Shown here: in pieces, positions 35,634 to 47,658 of the stretch | Position numbering within the stretch: position 1 is the first letter of the stretch | Layout of the letters: the number at the start of each line of letters is the position of its first letter | Assembly (NCBI GenBank): GCA_022559985.1 | Contig: JAFJTR010000027.1 | Location: 298,026-362,025, forward strand | DNA length: 64,000 nucleotides | Direction: 5' to 3' | Origin: Parastagonospora avenae f. sp. tritici 18332-5 | Lineage: Eukaryota; Ascomycota; Dothideomycetes; Pleosporales; Phaeosphaeriaceae | The notes under the pieces: generated by a model | Seen by the model: the letters and a program-made list of their open reading frames with translations, nothing else | The model's database searches: none | Told to the model about the DNA's origin: nothing | Made by a program: the position numbers and the translations under genes

Positions 35634-36180
35634 GCCAGCAATTGCAATGGCATTCCCGAATGAAAGTCGACTTTTCGAATATCAACACTACAATATTTGG
35701 CCAACAGCGACATCGCATGCCTCGTTGCGAGATTGTCCGGAAGCATGCATCCATCTACCTGGTACACTGCATCGTCTCATCGCCAACCGCTCCACTAACC
35801 GAGCGGGGTAACGCGATGCGACCCGCGCGTTCCCTAATGCAGTCTACCGAACGATCCTCATTATCGTCGTCCGCTACAGCAACCTGCATCTACGCTACGA
35901 GCATTGAGGGTAGTGATAAGCACGTTCGGCAGTGGAGATAAGCATCACCACAAATGATATGTCAATGTCCAATGCGATCGCTGTTGAGCCTCTGCCAAGG
36001 GTGGGAGTCTTGACATTCGCTACGGTATAAGAGTACAAGTGCCCGTGGTGACGTTTGCTGATGAACATTGTTGTCTTTGGTCTCAAGTCACACCATACGC
36101 GGAGCGTGAATGGTCTCTACCATATGTTACATTGACACGTCTTCACATTACCAGGTCACTGTGGACAGAGAATCGACAAA
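35634..36180. other. Intergenic region
   Basis: No supported gene; 3' flank of the WD40 gene and promoter of the MFS gene. Confidence 0.4.
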
Positions 36181-37757
36181 ATGTCGGAAAAGAAAGATGA
36201 AGTTTCTCCAGTGCGAGACCCTAGTGTCGACGAAGGCCACATGGCCGCTGAAAAGCAGATGCGCGACATAGGCGCAGACCTCTACCTCGAAGTCCGCCAA
36301 TACTCTCGCGAAGAACTCGACGCCGAACGGAAAATCGTGTTGAGAAAGATCGACTGGATAATCATGCCCATGGTACCGAACTTCCCCTACATCGAGAAGA
36401 TACGAGTATCTAACCCAACCACCAGATCTGCATAACCTACACCATCCAATTCCTCGACAAACTCTCCCTAAACTACGCCAACGCCTACACCCTGACGCCC
36501 GACCTAGGCCTACAAGGCCAGCGCTACTCCTGGGTCGCCGCCATCTTCAACTTCGGCTACCTCTTCTGGGCCCTCCCCGCAAACTACCTGATCCAACGCC
36601 TGCCCGTCTCCAAATACACCGGCTGCATGATCTTAATCTGGTCCCTCCTGCTCTGCTGCCACGTCGCGGCGAAGAACTACGCCGGCATGCTCGCCCTGCG
36701 CTTCTTCCTGGGCATGTTTGAAGCAAGCATCAGCCCCGCGATCATGAACATCGTGAGCATGTTCTACACACGCTCCGAGCAGCCGCTACGCATGTGCGTC
36801 TTCCTCGCATTTAACGGCGTAGCGACGATGATCGGCGCGTTACTCGGATACGGGCTGGGCCACGCGCACTCGCCGCATATCAAGACGTGGCAGCTCATCT
36901 TTCTCGTCATCGGGCTGGTGAATTTCGTCTGGGCGTGGGTGTTTCTCTGGGTCATGCCGGATTCGCCGTCAACTGCCAAGTTTCTAAGTCACAAGCAGCG
37001 GATTGTGGCGATTGATCGCATCGCGGGGAATATGATTGGCGTCAAGACGAAGACGCTGGATCGCTCACAAGCAATAGAAGCGCTGCTGGACGTCAAAGTC
37101 CACTGCCTGATGCTCATCGGCCTCGGGTGTGGCGTGGTCAATGGCGGCGTGTCGAATTTCGCATCCAGCCTAATCCGCGGCTTTGGCTTCTCGGGGATTT
37201 ACGCGACCTTGTTGCAACTTCCCACCGGGGCGATTGAGTTCGTCGTCGTCCCATTGTGTGGGCTGGCAGCTGGTTATTTCAAGAACACGCGCTGCTTGAT
37301 ACTGGCATTTATTTGCTTGCCGCCGCTGGGAGGATTGCTGGGCATTCGACTCACGCCGTTGAGTCAGCGGTGGAGTCTGGTTGGGTGTACATGGTTGCAG
37401 TATATCGTTGGTGCGCCGGTCATTTTGTCGTGGAACTTGCTCACTACGAATATTGCTGGGCATACGAAGCGCAGTACGGCGAATGGGCTGTGGTTCTTGT
37501 TCTATGCAGCGGGAAATATTGCGGGGGCGAATCTTTTCTTTGCGAGAGAGGCTCCGAGGTACTTCTCCGCGCTCACTGGACTTATTGTGTGTTACTGCGC
37601 CATGGTCGTCATTGCGGGGTTTCTGGCGGGCTGGATGTGGATGGAGAACAAGAGAAGAGATAGGTTGTATGGTGTTGCTGAGGACGAACAGGCTGTCGAA
37701 GACGGGTTCAGGAACCAGACAGATGGGCAGGCGAAGCATTTCAGATATGCTTTGTGA
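36181..37757 (+). CDS. MFS transporter, anion:cation symporter (allantoate permease-like) type
   Basis: Two exons: 36181-36372 and 36426-37757, giving 507 residues. After an acidic cytosolic N-terminus (about 55 residues) come twelve hydrophobic helices. Family signatures are RKIDWIIMPM before helix 1, ITYTIQFLDKLSLNYANAY, LTPDLGLQGQRYSWVAAIF, LRFFLGMFEASISPAIM and GHTKRSTANGLWF in the second half. This is the Dal5/Tna1-like group of plasma-membrane permeases for organic anions such as allantoate, nicotinate or related acids. The substrate cannot be fixed from sequence. The gene looks intact; the first intron sits at a position common in this family. Confidence 0.9.
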
Positions 37758-38190
37758 GAAATGTGGACATTCACACTGGCATGCCATATGACATTTGATC
37801 AAGCATGGACTTTCAGTATCCCAGGAACGCCGGTTCAGAAGCGTTTCCATTACCATATCCTCGGAACAATATTGCTTTCTCAAGACGTACGACCAATGAA
37901 TGTTTGATTGAAAGATTGAGCAGGAGGATCATGTGGTTTCCCGTTCAACCACACATGCTGCGTCACCCATTCACTTTGCTACTCATGCAAAGCAGCCCAG
38001 GCTCCCTCAACCAAGCCGCCTACTAAGGTACGTGCCTCCCCAAGCTACTTTCTATATCTCTAGTCACAGCTCCCCATCTGCTCGCTCTCTATCACACGTC
38101 GTCCCCCACGGACTCGGCACCAACTTCCAACTCCCTCAGTTTCTCTACCTTGGGCTCCTATACCCCCCCTTCACGGAAAGGAAAGCCATA

Positions 38191-39153
38191 ATGAGCGCCC
38201 CCATTCACCCACGCTTCATAGCCGTCCAAGCCGAAGTGTCCGCTCTGCAGAACCGACTAGGCCGCGACCCAAACGGCCTAGCAAAACCCTGGACCGCAGA
38301 GCGCGACGCCGCCATGACCCATCTCATGACCCATCTCCTCGCAGAAAATGCCGACAAGATTGCCCTCCTGAACTGGCGCTTCGATCAGGAGAAGGAGAAA
38401 CACCAATCCACCCAGCAGCAGCAAGTGTATACTAAAGACAGCATCCTCGACACGATTGCCAGCGCGGATTTCTCGAGCACCGAATCGCTGCAGAAACTAT
38501 CCTGGTGCCTCGACACCCTAGCCCATACGTACATCGGCATCGGCACGCATTGCAAGTACGTGTATCGCCTGAGCCCTTCCATCTCGCTGCTCCACCTCGA
38601 AACCGGCTCAGAAGCCGAAGAAACCCGGTTTCTCGAACACCACATGGAACTCGATCTCTATCTCAACGGCAAAGTCGAACTCCACCGCGGTGCCTCCCAG
38701 TCCATGCTCTTCTCCATCGCGCAGCTCGGCCGCGTCGAATGCGTGCCAGAGGCGTACTTCAAGAACCTACTAGCGCAGGGAAAAGTCGGGGCGGACATGG
38801 ACTGGCACGATTCGGGCTATGTGCTCGTCACCCGTATTAACGAGAGGAAAGCCGGTGAAGTGTGGCTGCTGTACGACCTCACTCCTATCGAAGACATCAA
38901 CGGCGAGGCTTCCTCCATCGATGAGATCGATGCAACTGCGTTCTATCTGCCTGGAAATAAGATGAGGAGGCCTGCACTGAAGATCGCGGACAGTATCGAC
39001 GAGCTGAGGAGGGGAGGGGAGTGGAAGATTGGGGCTTGGACGAAAAGCTTTACAGACTGGTGCCTAGGGCTGAAGTCTGAGCTTGAGAGCGTCGTAAGGG
39101 GGTTTGTCTTGGCGATTTGGAATCAGGCCTGGCTTTGCGTATTGATCAAGTAA
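38191..39153 (+). CDS. Conserved-looking protein of unknown function
   Basis: From ATG 38191 (MSAPIHPRFIAVQAEV) the frame runs 320 codons to TAA. An open frame reaches upstream to 37933, but that part is low-complexity and lies in leader DNA, so 38191 is chosen. The protein is soluble and acidic, with an early helix pair (AVQAEVSALQNRL; LLAENADKIALLNW), a central region (LDTLAHTYIGIGTHC) and a hydrophobic C-terminus (GFVLAIWNQAWLCVL) that could be a tail helix. Coding character is good and there is no intron. No family was recognised. Confidence 0.65.
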   Translation: MSAPIHPRFIAVQAEVSALQNRLGRDPNGLAKPWTAERDAAMTHLMTHLLAENADKIALLNWRFDQEKEKHQSTQQQQVYTKDSILDTIASADFSSTESLQKLSWCLDTLAHTYIGIGTHCKYVYRLSPSISLLHLETGSEAEETRFLEHHMELDLYLNGKVELHRGASQSMLFSIAQLGRVECVPEAYFKNLLAQGKVGADMDWHDSGYVLVTRINERKAGEVWLLYDLTPIEDINGEASSIDEIDATAFYLPGNKMRRPALKIADSIDELRRGGEWKIGAWTKSFTDWCLGLKSELESVVRGFVLAIWNQAWLCVLIK

Positions 39154-39588
39154 CGAAGACTATTGTGCATTCGGAAAATTAGCAATGGTATGAAAGGTGA
39201 ATGAAACATGCCACAGTTCCAAGTTCGCCTCAAAAGACACAACATCTGTTATATTTAACTATCAACACAAGCCCCCTCTCAGCCCTCTTTCCACCCTCAA
39301 GTACATCCCCTAGCCCGTCAAAGTACGGCAACTCAAAATTCAAAACTCCACCCAAATGTTAAACGCTGTGCTCTTGTGTCTTTAGAAAAGCATCGAGCTC
39401 CAAGTAACTCCCCTTTTCGCGAGAGACGGCTTTGAAATCGTGTAAAAACAATGTTTCTGCCCGCGCATGATGCTTTGTCTATGTTGACGCCTTTTTCTTG
39501 TCCAGATGTGATGATGCGTTTATAGGAAAAAAGGGTTGTTCCAGGAATGAGATCGCGATATATACAAGTTTGGGACGATCGTTCGGAT

Positions 39589-41613
39589 TTACCAAGTTTC
39601 CTAGATAAATGTCAGTAAGGGACTCTTTCATCATTCATACGGGTAACTCACGGCAATGTACTGTCCATCCAGCTTCTTCTGTGCCCAGAATTCCTTCGCC
39701 TGAGCCCTGCTGATGCCACCCTTCTGCATGGCAACCTCCATTAGTGACTCTTCGACACCCTCGCCCATGCCCTTGCTACTGCCACAGACGAAGATGCGAC
39801 CATCTAGCGCGTTGATGACGAACCACACAATATCAGCCTGCACGCGGACCTCATCCTGGACGTATTTGACTTCGCTCGATTCGCCGGTCTTGACCTTGCG
39901 GCTCTGCACGACCTTCTTGATTTCCTTTTCGTGGTCGCCAAGCTCGCCAGAGTACAGCTCGTCGAGCATGGAGTCGCGCACGCCCTGGATCAGCCAAATC
40001 TTGTTGGCGCAGTTGGCGTTCTTCAGCCTGTTCAGAATGAAGCCTCGGAAGGGAGCCATGCCGACACCAGCACCGATGAGGACCATTGGACCCTCACCGC
40101 CGAATTGCTTGGAGAGTGGGTTGGCCATAAGCCCTCGGAACATAGGGATGCGCATATCGAGGATGCTCCTGGGGTCGATGCCCTCGTTCTCTGCTGATAT
40201 GAATGTGTGAGCCATACGCTCCATGAAGCCGCTTCCTACGCCTGTGCGTGTTGGGTGACTGGGCTGCCAGTTGGGCGTCTCGTGGATGGTCACGGCCATT
40301 TCGATGAGGCGGCGCTTGCCGGGGAGGCCAGGGCGTGCAGACGAGATGTGAGGGTCGTTCGATAGGGAGTAGAAGCGCGGCATGAGCTGGGTGAGGACGG
40401 AGAGGAGGTCTGGTAGCGGCGGCTTCGAGGACGGGAAGGCGTTGAGCAGCTGCGCGAGTGTGAGGTGCGATGAGGTTCGGAGGTCACAGAAAGCTGCTTG
40501 ACCCTGCGCAGAGCAGAGATATGTGAGGATCTTCTTCTCGTTGGGCGCGTCTGCGTGCTCAGCCATGACGCGCAGGAGGTTCTTCGTAGGCGGGTGGGAC
40601 TGCACGTCTACACACCAGGTCAGTAGCTCGCGACGCGTGGTGCTCAGCTCGCGGGGCTGATCCTCGCCCCAGATAGTCGGCCATCGTCCAGTCGCTGTCT
40701 TGAGCGTGACTGGCTTGTCGCGGACAAACTTGGGGATGCAGAGGATGTCGAAGAGCTCGTCGACGATGTCCTGTGAGTTTGGCGGGCAGATACCAATGGC
40801 GCCGCCAACCTTGAAGTCGACACCGCCCTCGTCGGGATAGTCGGTGACGTCGATATCGAAGTGGTATGTCCGCTTCTCGGCGCCCGGCTTGGTCAGCTCG
40901 CGGGCGTGGTACAGCGGCGCAGAGTAGACCTGGTATGGCGGGTGCGGCTGGACGTACTTGGGCGGCGTCTTGTGGACCTCGGACACGTGCTTGATTTCTT
41001 TTGGGAGACCCTCAAACGACATGTTTACTGGCGGGATTGGCGTTGTGTCTGTGAGCTCACTATCGAGAGATAAAGGGCCCAATCGCAGGTTGAGGCTCCT
41101 GAAGGCGGCATTGTCGGGAACGACGACAGGCACAAAGGAGTCAGAGGAGGCATCCGGGGCCAATGTCTTGAGCAGACAGCATCCGCCGCCGCAGCACTGG
41201 CTTATGAGCTTTGTGGCCGTCTCGCCGTCACCTAAGATCCGTCTGATGTCGGTTGGGCTGTCTGAGATGAGCGTGGTGGAAGCGCGTCTGGGCCGCGACT
41301 GCCCGTTGAAGTTTACCGCTGCGGCAGGAAGGTCCTCGAGCTTGTCCACCACCTCCTCGACAGCGCGGTCGGGCTCGGTCACGGGAGTCACAGCCGCCTC
41401 CGACTCATCGCTGCTGTTGGTGCTCCATAGAATCGACTCGCCTGACGATTTCGGCGACTTGGGCGACGTCTGCTCGGCCTGTGACTGTGAATCGGCCGGG
41501 CGCAGGGAGAGCTGGGGAATGGTATGAGGCTCAATAGGAATGGGGTCGTGTGGGTGCGAAGTCGACGTCTCGGGTATCGGACTGTGACTGGGCATGGTCT
41601 GCGTGGAGGCCAT
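39589..41613 (-). CDS. FAD/NADPH reductase of the cytochrome P450 reductase fold, lacking a flavodoxin domain
   Basis: Exon 1 runs 41613-39652, then an intron 39651-39601 (GTGAGT donor, CTAG acceptor), then a four-codon exon giving ETW and TAA at 39589, for 657 residues. The N-terminal 200 residues are low complexity with a CCGGGCC patch. The rest has the FAD-binding part (MPRFYSLSNDP), the connecting domain, and the NADPH part (GAGVGMAPFRGF, then IFVCGSSKGMGEGV). The C-terminal Trp equals the residue that stacks on FAD in this superfamily. Without splicing the frame would end VSYPYE and lose it. The enzyme should move electrons from NADPH via FAD; the acceptor is unknown because no FMN domain is present. 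Confidence 0.8.
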
Positions 41614-42733
41614 GGCGCAGGGTGGGTAGTGGTAGTAGAAGCGGAGGGAAGGCCTTATGGAAGGCGCGACAAAGACTGATGGCGCGAACCATGGTTAGCA
41701 ATACGGCCCCAAAGCAACTAGACGCGATGCATAATTCAACGACAGTAACGGTGCGGCATGAATCCGCTGCTCTTCTCCGTGCTTGGATAAGCCCTCAGCC
41801 GGGACGCCGAGGAGGAAAGTGTCGTTCGTCGTCCATCAGATAATTCTTTATCTGATCGTGGGGTGACATTTACTCACGTTGTGGCACAGATGGCAAGCGG
41901 GGACTAAAGAGTGACAGCCGCCTGCTTAGCTTGAGGGCTCTCAGAGAATACACGGTGAAAAGAGGTCCAATATTATGTGACTTCCAGAACAATTGGTGTG
42001 CACTGAAAAGCGTTGTGAGGAGAAATGATGTCGATGATGGCTGCTGTCGGAATTCGGTCCTGTAAGGATCCAAGCGCCTCAGCGGGAAGCAGGCCCAACG
42101 TCAGGCTAAGAATCGTTCCGTGAATCTCCTGATCGGCCACTTTTCACCCTTCGATACACACCGCCCGGAGGACCATATCGTCGCTGCAAGCACGTGATTC
42201 GCCGGTTCGACGCGACATCGGATGACGCCCACTTTTTCCGATCTGATTACCGACATCGCATCAGATAACACCGTGCCTCAACACGATACGAGTACGAAGC
42301 ACTCCAGCTGTGATTACTGATACAGTCCCCGCGTTGGAAAGTGACGCCGGAAACACTCTCCCGTCCCAGTAATCCTCTCGCGTCCCCGCGCATCGCCGTG
42401 TGCAGCGCCTTGCATCTGCAGCATTACGTCTTCGTGCGCCACTGCGGTTACGCTTCCCGCATGTGGATTTGCGGTGCTTCACGTACGTGTGCGCAGAGCG
42501 ATAGAAATGTGGTTGATTACCAAGGCCATTCTGACAGGTCAACGCCAGTTTTGTCTTGGAGAACCCACGCAGGGACTCGGTAGTCACTCTGAAGTGGCAC
42601 TTACGCTCGAGCACGTCGAAGCCACCACCTAGCGGCCCCACAAGGACCCCACGGTGCAGTCTCAAAGGTTAAACTACATCCCACTAACAATGGTAGGATC
42701 GTGGCGAGGACATACACGATGCACGGCAATACA
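41614..42733. other. Intergenic region
   Basis: About 1.1 kb without a supported gene: promoter of the reductase and 3' flank of the RNA cyclase. Short frames show no motifs. Confidence 0.45.
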
Positions 42734-43927
42734 TCATATTCCCATCGCATCCACAGCACTGGCTAGCTCCGCCACTTCTTCCGAACCATCAGGCACGTAT
42801 CCAACACCCTCGCATTGCCCCTCGTCATCGAACTCAACACCTATGATCTCTTTTGCAACCCACATCGCCGTCTGCGCATGCAGACTTGGCGGTACGAATG
42901 CATTTCCCGTCATGCCACCATACACTCGACTCTTCCCATCTGCAAGAGCCTGGAACACAACCAGCTGATCCCGCATATACTCATCCACGCATCCACCATG
43001 CACGATCTCACCCAACAAGTCATCCGACACTCTCTTCACCATAGTCGGCACAATTCTCTCCGTCTTACCAGGTCGTACGCCTCCGTCGTATAACCAATCG
43101 CGCCCGAGTTTGACGCCGGTACTTGTTGTCGCCACGAGCAGGATGTAGTACCGCTTCTCATGATGCGAGTCTTCGAAGGTGATTTCAACATCAACTGAAG
43201 AAGGACTTGCCCCGAAGAACCGAGTCTCACGCTTCTCGAACATCAGGTCTAACTCGTCGCGGAAATGCTGCTCTGTATCTCTCGGCGCGATGACGACGGC
43301 TTTGACGCGTATAATTTCTCCCCGATTAGTGAGTTGGAACGCACTCAATTTCGTAGTGAGAGGCCCGATGGTGTACGTGACGCTTCCGAGCGACGTACTC
43401 CCCTGCGACCAGCCTCTCGACTGGATCGTTGCTTCAATCGGCGGGATACCAATGAGTGCGAGCATGGGTACCAGCACTTCGGCGACATACTCGTGAGACG
43501 GCGAATTCGATACATTTGTGCCTCCCGTAACACATAATCGAATCGGCGCCCTTGGCCCCGAAAGCAATAGATAAGGCAGAACAGCCTGCAGGACGAGATT
43601 GATACTGCCAGGCGTGGATTGGGTGATGCGGACTTCACTTCCCTGCTCCAAGTTCGTATGCGACCCAGGCGTGAACGTGATTTCCTTGCTCTTAGGTCCA
43701 ACGCCGCTTAATCGGGCGTTGCATGCTTCGCCAAGCCATTGCACGGATGTGAGATGTTGAGCCTTCAGCCCGCCGCCGCCGGCTCGTCTGCCGCGGATGT
43801 TGGTGATGTTAATGGGTTTCTTGGTCAGGCTGGCGAGACCGAGGGCGATGCGTAGGAGCTGGCCGCCACCTTCCAGTGTTGTGCCTTCTAGATGGATGGG
43901 CGCGAGAGTTGTGGGTTTTGGAGCCAT
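42734..43927 (-). CDS. rtcA: RNA 3'-terminal phosphate cyclase
   Basis: Single-exon gene of 397 residues. Family landmarks: EGGGQLLRIALGLASLT near the start, NIRGRRAGGGGLKAQHLTSV (about 43-62), the middle insert with RGWSQGSTSLG, and the C-terminal region VDEYMRDQLVVFQALADG followed by PPSLHAQTAMWV. The His of SLHAQT (about residue 350) aligns with the covalent-AMP histidine of catalytic RtcA, arguing for an active cyclase rather than the Rcl1 ribosome-assembly homologue. The enzyme turns RNA 3'-phosphate into 2',3'-cyclic phosphate using ATP. It is divergent from the ABC transporter. The length is slightly above bacterial RtcA. Confidence 0.87.
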   Translation of the reverse strand: MAPKPTTLAPIHLEGTTLEGGGQLLRIALGLASLTKKPINITNIRGRRAGGGGLKAQHLTSVQWLGEACNARLSGVGPKSKEITFTPGSHTNLEQGSEVRITQSTPGSINLVLQAVLPYLLLSGPRAPIRLCVTGGTNVSNSPSHEYVAEVLVPMLALIGIPPIEATIQSRGWSQGSTSLGSVTYTIGPLTTKLSAFQLTNRGEIIRVKAVVIAPRDTEQHFRDELDLMFEKRETRFFGASPSSVDVEITFEDSHHEKRYYILLVATTSTGVKLGRDWLYDGGVRPGKTERIVPTMVKRVSDDLLGEIVHGGCVDEYMRDQLVVFQALADGKSRVYGGMTGNAFVPPSLHAQTAMWVAKEIIGVEFDDEGQCEGVGYVPDGSEEVAELASAVDAMGI

Positions 43928-44570
43928 GGCCAGATCGAGATGTGTGGAAAGCTGATGCGTTAGTCGCGCGTTAGGCCCAGAGACGCATGGTATATGTCTC
44001 GTTGGTGATGAGTCGAAGTGACTTCAGCCTTGTTTGCTAACAGTCATATCTGGGCTGTGCTACGTTTCTATCTCACTACCATCTGAGCCGGCAGATCTTT
44101 TGCAATAATACTGGCAAAAGTGCTCATAACGCTTCTTCGTCCTATGTTAGACTACTTCGTATGTAAGGTTTGTTGCTAGGTATCGCCGCAGAGAGTTGCG
44201 GTGCATGCAGCAAGCAATCAGCCACAAAGCTTGTGCAGGTGACGTCGCGCACACAATAGCTGCAAATCATCATCGAACTTCTACCATCTGAGCGCGATCA
44301 ATTCACGTGTTTCCCACGATTTCGTGAGTGCGTGTGTCGTTCGCGTGTCTTTGTCCCATCAATCCCGCGGCACGTGGTCCGGGCGAGATCGACTGTCTCC
44401 ATTTCGTCATTATCCGAGGCGTCAACTTTTGTCGGTAGTCTGTCTAAACACGGAGCAGCTGTCATCGACCCACCACGACGACAACACTAAACACCGCCAT
44501 GTTGAGAGTTTATATACAGCGCCAATTCACCTTCACCACTAGGTAGACGTCCGTCTGCCCGCCCTTCACG
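43928..44570. promoter_or_regulatory. Divergent promoter, RNA cyclase / ABC transporter
   Basis: 643 bp between opposite start codons. It must contain both promoters; no TATA box at a convincing distance was seen. Confidence 0.45.
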
Positions 44571-46977
44571 ATGCGCGGTCCGCTGGGGTTGTCCGCCAAG
44601 GCCTGGAATGGTCCGGGGAACGGAGCGCTTTTCTCCCATATACAACCTCGCACGCCGTCGCAGATGATAGCGAGATCTTTTACGAAGAAGCCCGCGACGA
44701 TACGACACACACCGAAGAGCATTGCGAAACCGCAAAGAAGCTGTGTAGCATGCCTCTTCCCCTCCACGGCCGGATTACGCTCTGCATTGGCAGGCACCAC
44801 TCGTCGCAATGGCCTGCTGCACCCGATACGACTGTTTACTACGTCGAGAATACTGGCAGAAGCGTCTACAGAGGTGAAACCACCGGCAAAGAAGCGCAAG
44901 TCATACAAAGACGAGATCAAAGAGAGGGGCATGATCGACCTAGAAGAACATGACGGCGAGGGCGAGGACGGCGAGCAAGGGTTCGCAAAGTCAGAAAAGG
45001 CAGCAGCAGCGCGACAGGTTAATCTGAGCGCGAAGCTGAGCAAAGACGGCTCGGGCAAAGACGGAGGCACACCCGGCGGCTTCAAAGAGATGTGGCGGCT
45101 GATCAAGATCGCGCGACCAGAGGCAGGAACCCTCTCGTGGGCGTTTTTGTTCCTCATCTGTGGCTCCGCTATCTCCATGTCTATCCCCTTTTCCATTGGC
45201 AAGATCCTCGATGCGGCGACGCAGGCAGAGAAGAACGATGGCTTGCTGTTTGGATTGGACCAGACTACCTTCTACTTTGGATTAGCTGGCTTCCTCGTTG
45301 CTGGCGCTTCGTTCAACTTTGGGCGCATCATTATTCTCAGGATTGTCGGTGAGCGCATTGTGGCACGCCTCCGATCGCAACTCTACCGCAAGACTTTCGT
45401 CCAGAACGCCGAGTTCTTCGATGCCAACCGTGTCGGTGACTTGATCTCGCGTCTTGGTTCAGACACTATCATTGTCGGCAAGAGCATCACGCAAAATTTG
45501 TCTGATGGTCTCCGTTCACTTGTCAGTGGTGCAGCTGGTTTCGTCATGATGGGCTACGTCAGCATCAAACTGACTGGAATCCTCGCATTAATCGGTCCAC
45601 CGGTTGCCGTTGTTGCTTTCTTCTCTGGTCGTGCGCTACGGAATCTCAGTCGTAAGATCCAGAAGAATCTCGGTACTTTGACCAAGATTGCGGAAGAGCG
45701 GCTGGGCAATGTGAGAACCAGTCAGGCTTTCGCCGGAGAAGTCCAGGAAGCTTCGCGCTATAATCGCCAGATCAAGCGCATATTTTCACTCGGGAAAAAG
45801 GAGGCCATGGTGGCTGCGAGCTTCTACGGTAGCACAGGTCTAATGGGCAATCTGACCATTATTGCCATTCTTTACGTGGGAGGCGGCATGGTCAAGAGCG
45901 GTGTCATCTCCATCGGTGAGCTGTCGTCATTCTTGATGTACACAGCCTACGCTGGGTCAAGTATGGTGGGTTTGTCTGGCTTCTACGGCGAAATGATGAA
46001 GGGAGTCGGAGCCGCCAGTCGATTGTTCGAGCTGCAGGATCGCGAGCCTACCATTTCACCGACAAAGGGTCTGCCCGTCAAGTCTGCACGTGGTCCGATT
46101 GAGTTCAAGAACGTCACCTTCAGCTATCCTACCCGGCCTGCGGTGACTATCTTCAAAGATCTCAACTTCACCATCAAAGAGGGTACAAACGTTGCCATTG
46201 TGGCACCTAGTGGAGCTGGCAAGTCTACCGTGGCTAGTTTGTTGCTGCGTTTCTACGTGCCAACAGCTGGAACCATCACAATCCACGGACAGGACATCAC
46301 AACCTTGAATGCAAAGCAACTCCGCCGGAAGATTGGCTTCGTCGGCCAAGAGCCTGTACTCTTCTCAGGAACTATCGCAGAGAATATCGCATACGGTGTA
46401 CCGCAAGCTACCCGCGCCGAGATCGTAGCCGCCGCACGCAAGGCCAACTGCCAATTCATCAGCGATTTCGTAAGTCTCCTCACACTCCTTCAATCGAACA
46501 ACTGCTAACCCATCCCAGCCCGACGGTCTAGAAACCCACGTCGGCGCCCGCGGCACCCAACTCTCAGGCGGCCAAAAGCAGCGCATCGCCATCGCACGCG
46601 CCCTCATCAAAATGCCCGACATCCTGATCCTCGACGAAGCCACCAGCGCTCTCGACGCCGAGTCGGAAACGCTCGTCAACCAAGCGCTCAGCAAGTTGCT
46701 CCTGGACAACAACACGACGATCAGCATTGCGCATCGACTTTCCACCATCAAGCGCTCCGACCGTATTATTTGCATTAATTCAGAGGGCCAGGTTGCGGAG
46801 GAGGGCACTTATGAGGAGCTGACGAATAATCCCGATGGAGCGTTCAACAAGCTTATGGAGTGGCAGATGAATGGCGGGGAGACGGATGTAAAGGAGGTCA
46901 AGACGGAGCAAGAGGATGTTGAGAGGGAGCTCGAACATCAGACAGTTGGGGAGGCGAGGAGGAATAATCGGGTTTGA
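44571..46977 (+). CDS. Mitochondrial ABC half-transporter (Mdl1/ABCB10-like)
   Basis: Two exons (44571-46469 and 46519-46977) make 785 residues. The first 110 residues are basic and Ser/Arg-rich (IARSFTKKPATIRH, IRLFTTSRI), a typical mitochondrial targeting region. Six membrane helices follow (about 190-470), starting after FKEMWRLIKIARPE. The nucleotide-binding domain shows Walker A APSGAGKST, the Q-loop in GFVGQEPVLFSG, signature LSGGQKQR, Walker B ILILDEATSALD and the H-loop SIAHRL. All catalytic elements are intact. Mdl1-type transporters in the inner mitochondrial membrane export peptides or help heme and stress metabolism. The substrate is inferred from family. Confidence 0.92.
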
Positions 46978-47658
46978 GTGAACGATGCGGCACTTTGAGT
47001 GTTCGTGTTGGAAGAAGGAAGTGAGGGATCCGTGCTGGTCAGGGTCGCAGACGCATAATCGGACGACGACGACGTGCTGGCGGCATTCTCAACGATGCGC
47101 ATGCCAGTACAGATGATGGAGAGAACGCTGGTTGAAATGCAGACCTGGGCTGAAATTTTCACCAGCTTAAACGATGGGAGAGACGCCGTACCACATCAGC
47201 CACGGTCCGCCTCCTGGGGCTCGAGGCCCTGAAGCCCGTTTCATCACCTTGTGTATTCATAGACTCGCATCAACGGGCATAGATCTAATTGTAACATATA
47301 CCACTCTCAGCATCAATTTATGTCGATATGTATTTCGTCAAGTTTTCCTCTTGGTACCTAGGTAGCAGCCAGCTTCTGATATGCTTGCGCTTACTCATTC
47401 ATCACTCCACTCAGGTACGACATTACTCACCACGCGGTCTCCATTGTCGATTTGCCCCAGTTAACATCCAGCTAGCTCTCCGCATCCAGCCCTACATGTG
47501 CGAATCATACTCGATCCACCAACAGGCAGGCACATACTGACGTCATGCATACACGATCCAAAAGTCCAGACCACGCTGCCATGTCATGTCAGGGCTATGG
47601 TACTTGTATATTACCCCCCAAGCCCAACTTGACCATACCTTTCCTCTCTACACACTCA
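46978..47658. other. Intergenic region with palindrome TACCTAGGTA (47355-47364)
   Basis: No supported gene. It contains a 10-bp core of the palindrome also found at 6335, about 300 bp before the cupin gene. Confidence 0.4.

Noticed and set aside
40958..41527. Rightward 189-codon frame in the reductase
   Set aside because: Antisense to the low-complexity N-terminus of the reductase; repetitive codons make both strands open.
44510..45202. 230-codon leftward open frame opposite the ABC transporter
   Set aside because: It lies antisense to the targeting region and first helices of a clear ABC gene and has no motif; a codon-usage shadow.
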